Assembly (NCBI GenBank): GCA_029859485.1
Contig: JAOUDB010000004.1
Span: forward strand, 1 to 28,603
Direction of reading: 5' to 3'
From: Desulfuromonadales bacterium
Lineage (GTDB): Bacteria; Desulfobacterota; Desulfuromonadia; Desulfuromonadales; BM103
DNA length: 28,603 nucleotides
In this document: in pieces, positions 7,333 through 16,052 of the stretch
How positions within the stretch are numbered: position 1 is the stretch's first letter
Layout: every line of letters begins with the position of its first letter
Position numbers and translations under genes: made by a program
Notes under the pieces: generated by a model
Seen by the model: only the letters and a program-made list of their open reading frames with translations
What the model was told of the DNA's origin: nothing
Databases searched by the model: none

Positions 7333-8580
7333 ATGGCACAAGACAAGCAATCGCAGAGGAAGAAGATCAAGGCAACCGGACAGATGATGAAAATCATGTC
7401 CGACTACTTCTACGATCTGAATGACGCAGCAAAATCGACAGATCGCAAAGTCGCCTGGTGTACCAGTGTTGGCCCGGCGGAACTGCTAAGAGCGTTGGGT
7501 TTTGCCGTACACTTCCCGGAAAACCACGCTGCCATGCTCGGCGCGACGCGGATGGCCACCGAACTGATTCCCGAGGCCAACACCATCGGCTACTCACCCG
7601 ATATCTGCTCTTACCTGACCGCCGACATCGGCGCTTACCTGAAAGGGGTCTCGCCCCTTGCCAAGGCCTACCCGGGCATTGAGGCTCCGCCTCGCCCCGA
7701 TATTCTGGTCTACAACACCAACCAATGTCGTGACGTTCAGGACTGGTTCACTTGGTACGCAAAAGAGCTGAAGGTTCCATGCATCGGCATTACTTCACCG
7801 AAAAACTTTGACGAAGTCACTGATATCCTGATCGACGACGTCACTCGACAAATTGAGGCACTAATCCCGTCTCTGGAGGAGGTTGCCGGAGACAAACTTG
7901 ACATGCAGCGTCTGCGAGAAACAGTTGCTCTCTCTCGTGAATGCACCGAACTTTGGCGGCAGGTTCTTGAGACTGCGGCCGCCTCCCCTGCCCCCCTTAC
8001 CTTCTTTGACGGCACCATCCACATGGGCCCGGCAGTGGTTTTACGCGGCACCCCCCAGGCTGTCGACTATTATCGGCAGCTGCTCGGTGAGCTCAAGCAG
8101 CGAATGGCCGACAAAATAGGTGCGGTAGACAATGAGAAACACCGCATCTACTGGGAAGGAATGCCGGTATGGGGTCGCTTGCGCCAACACTCCGAGCTGT
8201 TTACCGAATTGCAATCGAGCGTCCTGGTTTCCACCTATTGCAGCAGCTGGATCTTCCCCGACTTCGACGCCAACGACCCGATCCGCAGCATGGCTAAAGC
8301 TTATCTTGGTCTTTTTATCGTCCGTTCCGACACTTACAAAGAAGTCTACATCAAAGGGATGCTAGAGAAATTCCATATTGACGGCATCATCTACCATGAC
8401 GCTAAAACCTGCCCCTGCAACTCCAACAGCCGTTACGGCATGCCGCAGCGACTGGAGCAGGAGACTGGTATTCCCAGCCTGATTATTTCTGGCGATCTCA
8501 ACGATCTACGCTGCATTTCCGACGAGCAGACCCGAACCAATATAGAAGCATTTATCGAGCAATTGGAGGAGAGAAGATAA
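7333..8580 (+). CDS. 2-hydroxyacyl-CoA dehydratase/benzoyl-CoA reductase family subunit (single)
   Basis: This protein of 415 residues belongs to the HgdB/FldC/BcrB-C family, which binds iron-sulfur clusters and performs radical dehydration of 2-hydroxyacyl-CoA or ATP-driven ring reduction. Supporting stretches are GYSPDICSYLTADIGAYL, NTNQCRDVQDWFTWYAK, a basic IYWEGMPVWGRL segment and the C-terminal GDLNDLRCISDEQ. Candidate cluster cysteines are Cys43, Cys92, Cys132, Cys303, Cys360/Cys362 and Cys394. The usual enzymes need two related subunits (alpha and beta). Only one is encoded here, so it may form a homodimer or use a partner encoded elsewhere. The start at 7333 has GGAG nine bases upstream; an open frame upstream to 7237 overlaps the activator gene and is not used. 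It could instead be an ATP-dependent reductase of the double-cubane type. The exact reaction is unknown. Confidence 0.88.
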   Translation: MAQDKQSQRKKIKATGQMMKIMSDYFYDLNDAAKSTDRKVAWCTSVGPAELLRALGFAVHFPENHAAMLGATRMATELIPEANTIGYSPDICSYLTADIGAYLKGVSPLAKAYPGIEAPPRPDILVYNTNQCRDVQDWFTWYAKELKVPCIGITSPKNFDEVTDILIDDVTRQIEALIPSLEEVAGDKLDMQRLRETVALSRECTELWRQVLETAAASPAPLTFFDGTIHMGPAVVLRGTPQAVDYYRQLLGELKQRMADKIGAVDNEKHRIYWEGMPVWGRLRQHSELFTELQSSVLVSTYCSSWIFPDFDANDPIRSMAKAYLGLFIVRSDTYKEVYIKGMLEKFHIDGIIYHDAKTCPCNSNSRYGMPQRLEQETGIPSLIISGDLNDLRCISDEQTRTNIEAFIEQLEERR

Positions 8581-8581
8581 G

Positions 8582-10681
8582 ATGTTAGATGCCTTATTCA
8601 AACCTAAAGCGGTTGCCCTGGTTGGCGCTTCCACCAAAGAACTATCCATCGGCAACGTCATTATCAGAAACCTCCAGACCTATGGCTACAAGGGGGAGAT
8701 TTACCCCGTCAATGCCAAGGCCGATGAAGTGTGCGGGCTCAAATCCTACGCGACGATTGCGGACATTCCCGGCGAGGTCGACTTGGCGCACATCATCATC
8801 CCCAGCCAGTTTGTTCCCCAAGCAATTGAGGAATGTGGTCAAAAAGGGGTCAAGGCAGTCATTATCAACTCAGCTGGCTTCAGTGAAATGGGCGAGGAAG
8901 GTGAAAGACTGCAGGAAGAGTTTTTGGCCAACGCGCGCAAATACGGCATTCGACTGTTCGGACCCAACTGTCAGGGCATTATCAATTCCGACCCGGAGTT
9001 GAACGCCTACTGCAACTTCACCTTTACCTTCCCCAAACCGGGCAGCATCTCGGTAGTGGCTTTAAGTGGCGGTGTCGGTGCGCTGATCATGCAGGTTTTG
9101 GACGATCTTGATATCGGTCAACGGCTCTACGCCTCTAACGGCAATGCCTGCGACGTGTCAATCCCGGAGATCATTGAATATTACGGTGAGGATGAGGGCA
9201 CCAAGGCGATTATTCTGTATACAGAGGGTTTCGACAAACCGCGCGACTTCCTTGAGGTGACTCGCCAGGTAGTAAAACAAAAACCGGTTCTGGCCATGAA
9301 AGCAGGCCGGACAGAAGAAGGCGCCAAAGCAGCCTCCTCTCACACTGGATCGCTTGCCGGAGTTGATATCGCCACCGAGCTGATCTTTGAAAAAATCGGT
9401 GTTCTGCCTTTCAAGGACGAGGGGGAGATGGTTCGTGCCGCGATGGCTTTTTCCAGCCAGCCGATCCCGAAGGGAAACCGGGTTGGCATTATCACCAACA
9501 CTGGAGGTCCGGCGGTAATCGCTACCGATGTACTCGTCGACTTCAAGCTTGAGGTACCAAAGCTCTCTGAAATATCTATCGAGCGCCTGAGGGAAACCCA
9601 GTTCCCTCAAGCAGCACTGGAGAACCCTATCGATGTGGTCGCCACGGCTGGCGGGCCACAATTCCGGGCGGCCCTCGACGTCTTGATGGATGATGATCAA
9701 ATTGACTGTATCTACATCAACTTCGTCACGGCCCCCTTCACAGACACCGATGCCGTTGCTCGAGAGATTGTTGAGGTCAACCGACAGCGTCGCAAACCAC
9801 TGGTCTGCAACTTTATGACAAATATCAAGTTGGAGCGCTACCAGAGAACCATGGCGATCCTCAAAGAGGGCGAAGTGCCATTTTACGCCAACCCAGGTGA
9901 CGCCGCCCGGGCACTGGGCGCGTTGGTAGAGTACGGACGGATCCAGCAACGCGACATCGGACAACCGCAGATTTTTAGTGGTGTTGACGCAGAGCGCGCC
10001 AGAAAAATTATCGAGCGGGCCAAACAGGCTGGTCGAGAAGTTCTTTCAGCAATTGAGGTCTACGGTATCTTTGAAGCCTACGACCTCCCTGTCGCCCCCT
10101 GGCGGGTCGTAAACAATGCAGAGGACGCTGCCGCCGCAGCTGAAGAGATCGGCTATCCGGTGGTTGTAAAAGTCGACTGCGCTGAGATAGACCACAAAAG
10201 CGACATGGGCGGAGTCGCCATCAACCTCAAGAATGCAGCGGCGGTTCGAGACACTGTCGATGAAATACAGGGACGGCTTGGGCACTTCGGTGAACTCGGT
10301 TTCCTGGTGCAGAAATTCCTTCCGGGCGGGCGTGAGCTGATCATCGGCGCCAGCGCTGAGCGAGAACTCGGCCATCTGGTTATGTTCGGTCTGGGCGGTA
10401 TCTATGTCGAGGTTCTCAAAGACGTGATTTTCAAGATCGCCCCGGTAACCAAGGTGGAGGCAGAAGAAATGCTGGCCGGGATCAAGACCTCTGTGCTGCT
10501 TGACGGTGTACGAGGTGAATCTGGAATCAACAAGCAGGCCGTGATTGAACTGATTCAGCGCGTCTCTCAGCTCCTCGGTGATCTGCCGACTATTCAGGAG
10601 ATGGATCTGAACCCGATCATGGCATTCGCCGACAAGGTTTATGCAGTGGATGGCAGAATCAGAATCCAGCGTGGAGACTAG
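8582..10681 (+). CDS. ADP-forming acyl-CoA synthetase (acetate-CoA ligase, ADP-forming), fused alpha-beta
   Basis: This enzyme interconverts acyl-CoA + ADP + phosphate with acid + CoA + ATP, and in fermenting anaerobes usually runs toward ATP. The 699-residue chain has the CoA-binding Rossmann domain first (VALVGASTKELSIG near residue 12). Two succinyl-CoA-ligase-like modules follow, with the phosphorylated His at residue 254 in SSHTGSLAG. The ATP-grasp domain comes last, from about residue 470, with VVVKVDCAEIDHKSDMGGV. Alpha and beta parts are fused, as in many bacterial and some archaeal forms. The ATG lies one base after the stop of the dehydratase-family gene, so the two are almost certainly co-translated. 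It likely recovers ATP from an acyl-CoA made in this pathway, for example by the IorAB enzyme encoded downstream. Acyl specificity cannot be seen. Confidence 0.93.
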   Translation: MLDALFKPKAVALVGASTKELSIGNVIIRNLQTYGYKGEIYPVNAKADEVCGLKSYATIADIPGEVDLAHIIIPSQFVPQAIEECGQKGVKAVIINSAGFSEMGEEGERLQEEFLANARKYGIRLFGPNCQGIINSDPELNAYCNFTFTFPKPGSISVVALSGGVGALIMQVLDDLDIGQRLYASNGNACDVSIPEIIEYYGEDEGTKAIILYTEGFDKPRDFLEVTRQVVKQKPVLAMKAGRTEEGAKAASSHTGSLAGVDIATELIFEKIGVLPFKDEGEMVRAAMAFSSQPIPKGNRVGIITNTGGPAVIATDVLVDFKLEVPKLSEISIERLRETQFPQAALENPIDVVATAGGPQFRAALDVLMDDDQIDCIYINFVTAPFTDTDAVAREIVEVNRQRRKPLVCNFMTNIKLERYQRTMAILKEGEVPFYANPGDAARALGALVEYGRIQQRDIGQPQIFSGVDAERARKIIERAKQAGREVLSAIEVYGIFEAYDLPVAPWRVVNNAEDAAAAAEEIGYPVVVKVDCAEIDHKSDMGGVAINLKNAAAVRDTVDEIQGRLGHFGELGFLVQKFLPGGRELIIGASAERELGHLVMFGLGGIYVEVLKDVIFKIAPVTKVEAEEMLAGIKTSVLLDGVRGESGINKQAVIELIQRVSQLLGDLPTIQEMDLNPIMAFADKVYAVDGRIRIQRGD

Positions 10682-10684
10682 GAG

Positions 10685-12031
10685 ATGAAGTCGATGCTTT
10701 TAACGAGGAATGAGGACGTGACAAATTGGCAGCGGAGTTTTCTGAATCGTGCCACAACTCCGGATGAGGCCGTCAAAGCAATCAAGTCCGGGGATCGGGT
10801 TTTTCTGACCGGGAATGCTTCAGTGCCCCTTCCTTTGCTCGACGCCCTGGTCAGAAGAGCCCCGGAACTACGTGACGTTGAAATTTGTCACCCGCTGACG
10901 ATCTGCCCTGCTGACTATGTCTCCCCGGAGATGGAAGGGCACCTGCGCGTCAATTCCATGTTTATCAGCGCCAATGTACGTAAAGCAGTCAACCAAGGAC
11001 GAGCGGACTTCACTCCGGTGATGCTCTCCGAATTCCCCCTGCTCTTCAAAAATGGGCACCTTCCCATCGACGTTGCGTTGATTCATGTATCACCTCCAGA
11101 TGAAAACGGATTCTGCTCCATGGGTGCAGAATCCGGTCTCACTATTTCGGCCGCCGAAGTCGCCAAGGTTGTCATCGCACAGGTGAACGATCAGATGCCG
11201 CGCACCATGGGTGATACAGCTATGCACATCGACAAGATGCATTATGTCGTGCCAAGCGATACACCTCTGTTTGAAATGCCAATGGGAGATGATGCAGATC
11301 AGGAAGTTGTCGAAAACATAGCGGCACATATCGCCGAGTTGATCCCTGACGGGGCGACCATGCAGTTAGGAATTGGGGCACTTCCCAACGCTGTCCTGAA
11401 ATTTCTATTTGAAAAAAAAGACCTCGGCATTCATTCCGAACTGATCTCAGACGGAGTCATCGACCTTGTCGAAGCTGGTGTCGTGAACGGCTCTTGCAAA
11501 AGCTTACACCGCGGCAAAATCACCTGCGGCTTCCTGCTCGGCACAAAACGTCTCTATGAGTGGGTGGACAACAACCCCATGGTCGAACTGCACCGTACAG
11601 AATATGTTAACGACCCATTTGTGGTAGCGCAGAACGACCGAATGGTTGCGATTAACTCCGCTATAGAAGTCGATTTCACCGGCCAGGTTTGCGCCGACAG
11701 TATCGGCACGAAGATGCATTCGGCGGTTGGCGGGCAGTTGGACTTCATCTACGGGGCGTCACGTTCCAAAGGCGGCGTACCGATTATTGCCCTGCCGAGC
11801 ACCTCCCAACTGCGTGATGGCACCGTGGTCAGCAAAATTGTACCTATGCTTAAACATGGTGCGGGTGTGGTCACCAGCCGCAACCATGTTCACTATGTGG
11901 TTACCGAATTCGGCGTTGCTAACCTTTACGGCAAAACCGTCCGAGAGCGGACCCAGGCGCTTATCAATATTGCCCATCCGCAGTTCAGTGCAGAGATCAC
12001 CGAGAAAGCGAAAGAGCTGAACTACCTGTAA
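10685..12031 (+). CDS. Acyl-CoA:acetate CoA-transferase (4-hydroxybutyrate CoA-transferase-like)
   Basis: This 448-residue member of the acetyl-CoA hydrolase/CoA-transferase family moves CoA between an acyl-CoA and a free carboxylic acid through a glutamyl-CoA thioester. The probable catalytic Glu is residue 252 in GIHSELISDG, the position corresponding to the active Glu of 4-hydroxybutyrate CoA-transferase. GIGALPNAVL (CoA-binding region) and the C-terminal VVTEFGVANLYGKTVRERT stretch are typical. The gene starts three bases after the synthetase stop, so it belongs to the same transcript. In dehydratase pathways such transferases activate the 2-hydroxy acid without spending ATP, which fits the neighbouring dehydratase-family gene. 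The exact start is uncertain by three codons (10685 or 10694). Hydrolase activity is possible but less likely. Confidence 0.9.
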   Translation: MKSMLLTRNEDVTNWQRSFLNRATTPDEAVKAIKSGDRVFLTGNASVPLPLLDALVRRAPELRDVEICHPLTICPADYVSPEMEGHLRVNSMFISANVRKAVNQGRADFTPVMLSEFPLLFKNGHLPIDVALIHVSPPDENGFCSMGAESGLTISAAEVAKVVIAQVNDQMPRTMGDTAMHIDKMHYVVPSDTPLFEMPMGDDADQEVVENIAAHIAELIPDGATMQLGIGALPNAVLKFLFEKKDLGIHSELISDGVIDLVEAGVVNGSCKSLHRGKITCGFLLGTKRLYEWVDNNPMVELHRTEYVNDPFVVAQNDRMVAINSAIEVDFTGQVCADSIGTKMHSAVGGQLDFIYGASRSKGGVPIIALPSTSQLRDGTVVSKIVPMLKHGAGVVTSRNHVHYVVTEFGVANLYGKTVRERTQALINIAHPQFSAEITEKAKELNYL

Positions 12032-12098
12032 AAAACGGGAAGATGTGCAATCAAAAGAGATTTTTTTAAAATACAAACGGCTACAATATGCGAGGTGA

Positions 12099-13445
12099 AT
12101 GATGGTCTGGAATAAGGAAGAAGCAAACAGTCGCAGTGAGATGCAGGCGCTCCAGCTTGGGCGATTGCAGAAAACAGTCAGCTACGTCTATGAGAAGAAT
12201 CCTCAATATCGGAAGAAACTTGACGAGCTGTCAATAAAGCCGCGTGACATCAGGTCGTTAGACGACATCCGCAGACTTCCATTTACAACCAAACAGGACA
12301 TCCGCGAGAATTATCCGTTCAAACTCTTCACGGCCCCCCAGCAGGAGATCGTAGAATACCATGCCACCTCTGGAACCACCGGCAAACCGGTCGTTGTCGG
12401 CTATACCCGGCAGGATCTGGAAAGTTGGAAAGAGGTTATGGCGCGGGCCTTTACCGCCGCAGGCATCACCAACAAGGATGTGGTGCAGAACATTTATGGT
12501 TATGGCTTGTTTACCGGCGGCTTGGGTGCTCATTATGGGGCGATCCGGGTTGGTGCAGCAGTGATTCCGATCTCTGGCGGCAATACCCAGAGGCAACTGA
12601 TGCTGATGGAAGACTTCGGCAGCACCGTGCTCACTTCCACCCCCTCGTTCCTGATGCACCTGTACGAAGCTGGCGAGGAGCAGGGCATCGACTTTCACAA
12701 ACTCAATCTCCGCGTCGGCGTGCTCGGCGCCGAGCCTTGGAGCGAGTCGATGCGCCACCAAATTCAGGATAAATTTGGCATTAAGGCCTGCGACATCTAC
12801 GGGCTCTCCGAAATCATCGGACCCGGGGTTGCCTTCGAGTGCCTTGAGCTTCAGCATGGATTGCACATCAATGAAGATTATTTCTATCCTGAAATAATTG
12901 ATCCGGAAACATGCGAGGTGCTTCCCGAGGGCGAGCTGGGCGAGCTTGTTTTTACCACCATTGCGAATCAGGGGCAGCCGCTGCTGCGCTTCCGCACCCG
13001 CGACATCACCCGCCTCAGTTACGACGCCTGCATCTGCGGCCGCACCCTGGTCAAGATGGACCGTGTCTCCGGCCGCAGCGACGACATGTTGATTATCCGC
13101 GGTGTCAATGTCTTCCCATCGCAGATCGAAGCGATCATCCTCAAGCGCGAAGGGGTTTCTCCTCACTACATGGTCATCGTTGAACGCAAAGGCGCGATGG
13201 ACTCATTGCGGGTCAAGATAGAGGTTACTGAGGATTTCATGATCAAAGCGGCGGCCGACATCCTCAAGGGGGATGAATTCGACATCCTCGAAGACGTCGC
13301 GACCGTACGCAGCAAAAAACGGAATCTGCAACAGGACATCAAAGACGTTATCGGCATCACAGTCGTGGTCGATCTGGTACCGCCAGGCAGCATTGCTCGC
13401 AGCGAAGGAAAGGCCAAGCGGATAGAGGATCGTCGGCCCGAATAA
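12099..13445 (+). CDS. paaK: Phenylacetate-CoA ligase-like AMP-forming acid-CoA ligase
   Basis: This adenylate-forming ligase of the PaaK family activates an aryl or similar carboxylic acid with ATP and CoA, giving AMP and pyrophosphate. It has 448 residues. Visible motifs are the phosphate-binding loop [15 protein letters not shown], the adenine region [17 protein letters not shown], the [11 protein letters not shown] stretch, [19 protein letters not shown], and a C-terminal catalytic Lys in [13 protein letters not shown]. The last 100 residues form the small ACT-like C-terminal domain of this family. Two ATG codons stand in tandem (12099 and 12102) behind GAGGTG; the second has better spacing. 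PaaK-like genes next to iorAB and ACT-domain genes are a recurring arrangement in anaerobes and archaea, usually tied to arylacetate/arylpyruvate conversion. Phenylacetate itself is a family-based guess. Confidence 0.88.
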   Translation: MMVWNKEEANSRSEMQALQLGRLQKTVSYVYEKNPQYRKKLDELSIKPRDIRSLDDIRRLPFTTKQDIRENYPFKLFTAPQQEIVEYHATSGTTGKPVVVGYTRQDLESWKEVMARAFTAAGITNKDVVQNIYGYGLFTGGLGAHYGAIRVGAAVIPISGGNTQRQLMLMEDFGSTVLTSTPSFLMHLYEAGEEQGIDFHKLNLRVGVLGAEPWSESMRHQIQDKFGIKACDIYGLSEIIGPGVAFECLELQHGLHINEDYFYPEIIDPETCEVLPEGELGELVFTTIANQGQPLLRFRTRDITRLSYDACICGRTLVKMDRVSGRSDDMLIIRGVNVFPSQIEAIILKREGVSPHYMVIVERKGAMDSLRVKIEVTEDFMIKAAADILKGDEFDILEDVATVRSKKRNLQQDIKDVIGITVVVDLVPPGSIARSEGKAKRIEDRRPE

Positions 13446-13511
13446 GCTATTCCATGACGTGACACTTAATATGGCTTCTTCAAGTCAGCCAGTCAACAAG
13501 GGAAGGTTTTT

Positions 13512-15278
13512 ATGAAAAAAATAATTTCCGGCAATGAAGCCATCGCATTAGGTTTCAGAGATTTCGGTGGGGTATTCGCCTCCGGCTACCCGGGCACCCC
13601 CAGTACAGAAACCCTTGAAGAGGTCGCCCGACTTGGTGATGTCTACTGCGAATGGGCTCCGAATGAAAAAGTTGCCCTGGAGTCGGCGATCGGCGGCTCT
13701 ATCGCTGGCGGACGTTCCCTCTCGACCATGAAACATGTCGGGGTCAATGTCGCCGCAGATGCCTTGTTGACTTTGACCTACACCGGCGTCAACGCCGGGT
13801 TAATTCTGATGGTCTCGGACGACCCAGGTATGCACTCCTCACAAAATGAGCAGGACAGCCGAAACTATGCCAAGTTTGCCAAGGTACCGATGCTAGATCC
13901 AGCCGATTCTCAGGAAGCCTATGAGATGGTCCGGGCAGGTTTCGAAATTTCCGAGCAATTCGACACGCCGCTGATGCTGCGCACCACCACACGGATCTCG
14001 CACGCCAAAGGGTTGGTCATTCCGCAGGAGAAGATTGCCCCACAGATTGGCGAATGGGTCAAGGATGTCCCCAAATATGTAATGCTCCCCAACTTCGGCA
14101 AGATCAAACATGTCGAAGTCGAAGAGCGCCTTCTCAAATTGCAGGAATACGCCGAGACGACCCCACTAAACCGTATCGAGATGCGTGACTCAGATCTGGG
14201 CATCATCACCTCGGGAGTTTCTTACCAGCACGTCCGTGAAGCCTACCCGAATGCATCAGTCCTGAAATTGGGAATGTCCCACCCTCTTCCGGAAAACAAG
14301 ATTCGCGACTTCGCCGGCAGTGTCAAACGTCTGGTCGTAGTCGAAGAGATGGACGCGATCTTCGAAGAGCAGATTCGTGCCATGGGCATTAAGGTCGACA
14401 TCGGCAAGAACAAGCTACCCCTCTGTGGAGAGATTAATGCTGATATCCTTCGTGTGGCGCTCGATGGTACCAAAGCCGAGACAGCCTCTCCAGTAGAAGG
14501 GCTGCCTCAACGTCCACCAGTTTTTTGCCCCAGCTGTGCACACCGCGGTCTTTTTACCATTCTAAGCAAATTAAAAACTTTCGTCTCAGGGGATATCGGA
14601 TGTTACACCCTGGGCGCTCTGCCGCCTATGAATGCCATGCATTCTGTGATCGACATGGGGGCAAGTATCAGTGCCGCCCACGGCATGGCCAAGGTCAATG
14701 CGATTGCCGGGCGCGATGAAAAACCTGTGGCCGTAATCGGCGACTCTACCTTCTTCCACTCGGGAATGACCGGTTTGATGAGCATGGCCTACAATGGCGG
14801 CAACGCGCTGGTCATCATCATGGATAACCGTACAACCGGCATGACTGGTGGTCAGGAGAACCCGGGTACGGGCGAAACACTGCAGGGCGTTCCCGCACGC
14901 CAGGTCGAAATGGTTCCGCTAGTCAAGGCACTTGGCATCGACAATGTTGCAGAACTCAACACCTACGACCTCAAAGAAACTGAAGCTGCGATAAAGAAAG
15001 GGCTTGAGGCTCCAGGGCCTTACGTATTGATCGACAAGAACCCCTGCATCCTGCGCTACAAGATTCGCAAACCGGCTATGTCCGTTGAAGAAGAAAAGTG
15101 CACCGGATGCCGAGCCTGTCTCAAGGTGGCTTGCATGGCCCTGGGTCTGACCGCTTCAGGTGAAAAACAGAAGGTTCGAGTCGATCCCAACGTCTGCAAC
15201 GGCTGCGGTGTTTGTAAGCAGATGTGTAAATTTGACGCAATGCACGAGATCGAGGGAGATAACAATGCAAATCTTTAA
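13512..15278 (+). CDS. iorA: Indolepyruvate:ferredoxin oxidoreductase, alpha subunit
   Basis: This is the large subunit of a thiamine-diphosphate 2-oxoacid:ferredoxin oxidoreductase that oxidatively decarboxylates arylpyruvates, and possibly other 2-oxo acids, to acyl-CoA, CO2 and reduced ferredoxin. The 588 residues begin with the pyrimidine-domain stretch GYPGTPSTETLEEVARLG. The diphosphate-binding region is GDIGCYTLGALPPMN, with GDSTFFHSGMTG and the downstream Asn in MDNRTTGMTGGQENPGTG. It ends with an 8-iron ferredoxin domain from about residue 525 (CTGCRACLKVAC and CNGCGVCKQMC). Length and domain order match IorA. It overlaps iorB by 14 bases. In reverse the complex can make 2-oxo acids from acyl-CoA, so direction depends on the ferredoxin pool. 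The reduced ferredoxin could feed the activator ATPase encoded upstream. Confidence 0.95.
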   Translation: MKKIISGNEAIALGFRDFGGVFASGYPGTPSTETLEEVARLGDVYCEWAPNEKVALESAIGGSIAGGRSLSTMKHVGVNVAADALLTLTYTGVNAGLILMVSDDPGMHSSQNEQDSRNYAKFAKVPMLDPADSQEAYEMVRAGFEISEQFDTPLMLRTTTRISHAKGLVIPQEKIAPQIGEWVKDVPKYVMLPNFGKIKHVEVEERLLKLQEYAETTPLNRIEMRDSDLGIITSGVSYQHVREAYPNASVLKLGMSHPLPENKIRDFAGSVKRLVVVEEMDAIFEEQIRAMGIKVDIGKNKLPLCGEINADILRVALDGTKAETASPVEGLPQRPPVFCPSCAHRGLFTILSKLKTFVSGDIGCYTLGALPPMNAMHSVIDMGASISAAHGMAKVNAIAGRDEKPVAVIGDSTFFHSGMTGLMSMAYNGGNALVIIMDNRTTGMTGGQENPGTGETLQGVPARQVEMVPLVKALGIDNVAELNTYDLKETEAAIKKGLEAPGPYVLIDKNPCILRYKIRKPAMSVEEEKCTGCRACLKVACMALGLTASGEKQKVRVDPNVCNGCGVCKQMCKFDAMHEIEGDNNANL

Positions 15279-15837
15279 TATCGTCATAGCCGGAGTCGGT
15301 GGCCAGGGCGTTCTTATGGCCTCCAAGGTTCTCGCCGAAGGTGCACTAGCCAGCGGCATGGATGTGAAGCAGAACGAAGTTCACGGTATGGCCCAGCGCG
15401 GCGGTAGCGTCATCAGCTTTGTGCGTATCGGCGAACAGGTCAACTCACCAGTAGTCATGCCCGGGAGTGCCGACCTGTTGATTTCCTTCGAACCACTTGA
15501 AGCTTTGCGCTACATCCATTTCCTCAAGCCCGAAGGCCGTCTGGTCTACAATAAGATCTCAATCAATCCCAGCACAGTGGCTGCCGGGCTGGCAATTTAT
15601 CCGCAAGACGTGGAAGAACAAATTGCGGCAGCCTGTACTGAAGCACACGGCATTGACGCCCTGTCGATTGCGCGGCAGGCAGGCAACGGCAAGGCGGTCA
15701 ACATGGTCATGGTGGGCACAGTGATGAAATATCTTCCTCTCAAGGAAGAGATCATCACCGAGGTTGTTAAACAAATCTCCAAAGGGAAAGGGGTCGATGT
15801 CAACATGAGGGCATTGGCCGGCGGCGCAGCAGCGTAA
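15265..15837 (+). CDS. iorB: Indolepyruvate:ferredoxin oxidoreductase, beta subunit
   Basis: This is the small (gamma-type) subunit of the IorAB complex, 190 residues. It opens with FNIVIAGVGGQGVLMASKVLAEGAL, the standard start of the family, followed by KQNEVHGMAQRGGSV, which binds CoA and contacts the large subunit in this superfamily. The start at ATG 15265 is chosen over longer in-frame openings because the family N terminus begins exactly there and GAGGGAG lies just upstream. It overlaps the iorA end by 14 bases, so the subunits are translationally coupled in equal amounts. After this gene comes a 215-base gap containing a repeat-like element, which may separate the upstream operon from the ACT/dehydrogenase genes. 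Confidence 0.95.
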   Translation: MQIFNIVIAGVGGQGVLMASKVLAEGALASGMDVKQNEVHGMAQRGGSVISFVRIGEQVNSPVVMPGSADLLISFEPLEALRYIHFLKPEGRLVYNKISINPSTVAAGLAIYPQDVEEQIAAACTEAHGIDALSIARQAGNGKAVNMVMVGTVMKYLPLKEEIITEVVKQISKGKGVDVNMRALAGGAAA

Positions 15838-16052
15838 TTTTTTGATGCATGAATAGACCAACAGATTAAAAACACAAGCGAAAAGCAAAGATGCAAAAGT
15901 AGAAAGTCAGACGCAAAGTTTTTTTACAATAAAGCCTGTTTTCCTTTGCGTTTTTCCCGGCTTTTCATTGCGTCTTGAGTGAGCGCAGCGAAAGAGCGTT
16001 AATCTTTAGTTCGGTTCACATTGTCGTTATACCGAAGCAAAGGAAGTTCATC
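15838..16052. repeat. Intergenic repeat-like element with CTTTGCG/CGCAAAG inverted motifs
   Basis: This 215-base gap contains AGACGCAAAG (15909-15918) facing CTTTGCGT (15944-15951) and TTGCGTCT (15968-15975), which could fold into alternative hairpins. A GAGTGAGCGCAGCGAAAGAGC-type stretch follows at about 15977-15997. Sequences of this look are often scattered in intergenic positions of Desulfuromonadales and other genomes; that comes from memory and is not verified. No gene or good promoter was seen. Confidence 0.4.

Noticed and set aside
7333..8580. Assignment as a YjiM-type double-cubane anaerobic reductase
   Set aside because: The single-subunit layout fits, but the sequence around Cys92 (SPDICSYLTADIG) looks more like the HgdB/benzoyl-CoA reductase side than the SSYG-type motif I recall for YjiM-like proteins. 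Kept only as an alternative.
9158..9964. Long open frame of 268 codons on the minus strand inside the ADP-forming synthetase gene
   Set aside because: It is antisense to a clearly recognised enzyme, has no family resemblance and no ribosome site; a codon-bias shadow.
12082..12087. TACAAT as a -10 element just upstream of the paaK-like gene
   Set aside because: No -35 partner at 16-18 bases, and transcription would begin almost at the start codon, leaving no ribosome site.
12258..13166. Open frame of 302 codons on the minus strand inside the ligase gene
   Set aside because: Antisense shadow of the PaaK-like ligase, with no recognisable domain.
15160..15264. Longer iorB start
   Set aside because: It would overlap iorA by more than 100 bases, and the family N terminus begins exactly at the ATG at 15265.
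15975..16052. N-terminal extension of the first ACT protein (MSERSERA...)
   Set aside because: It comes from translating the repeat-like intergenic DNA; the paralogous copy has no such extension and a ribosome site precedes 16053.
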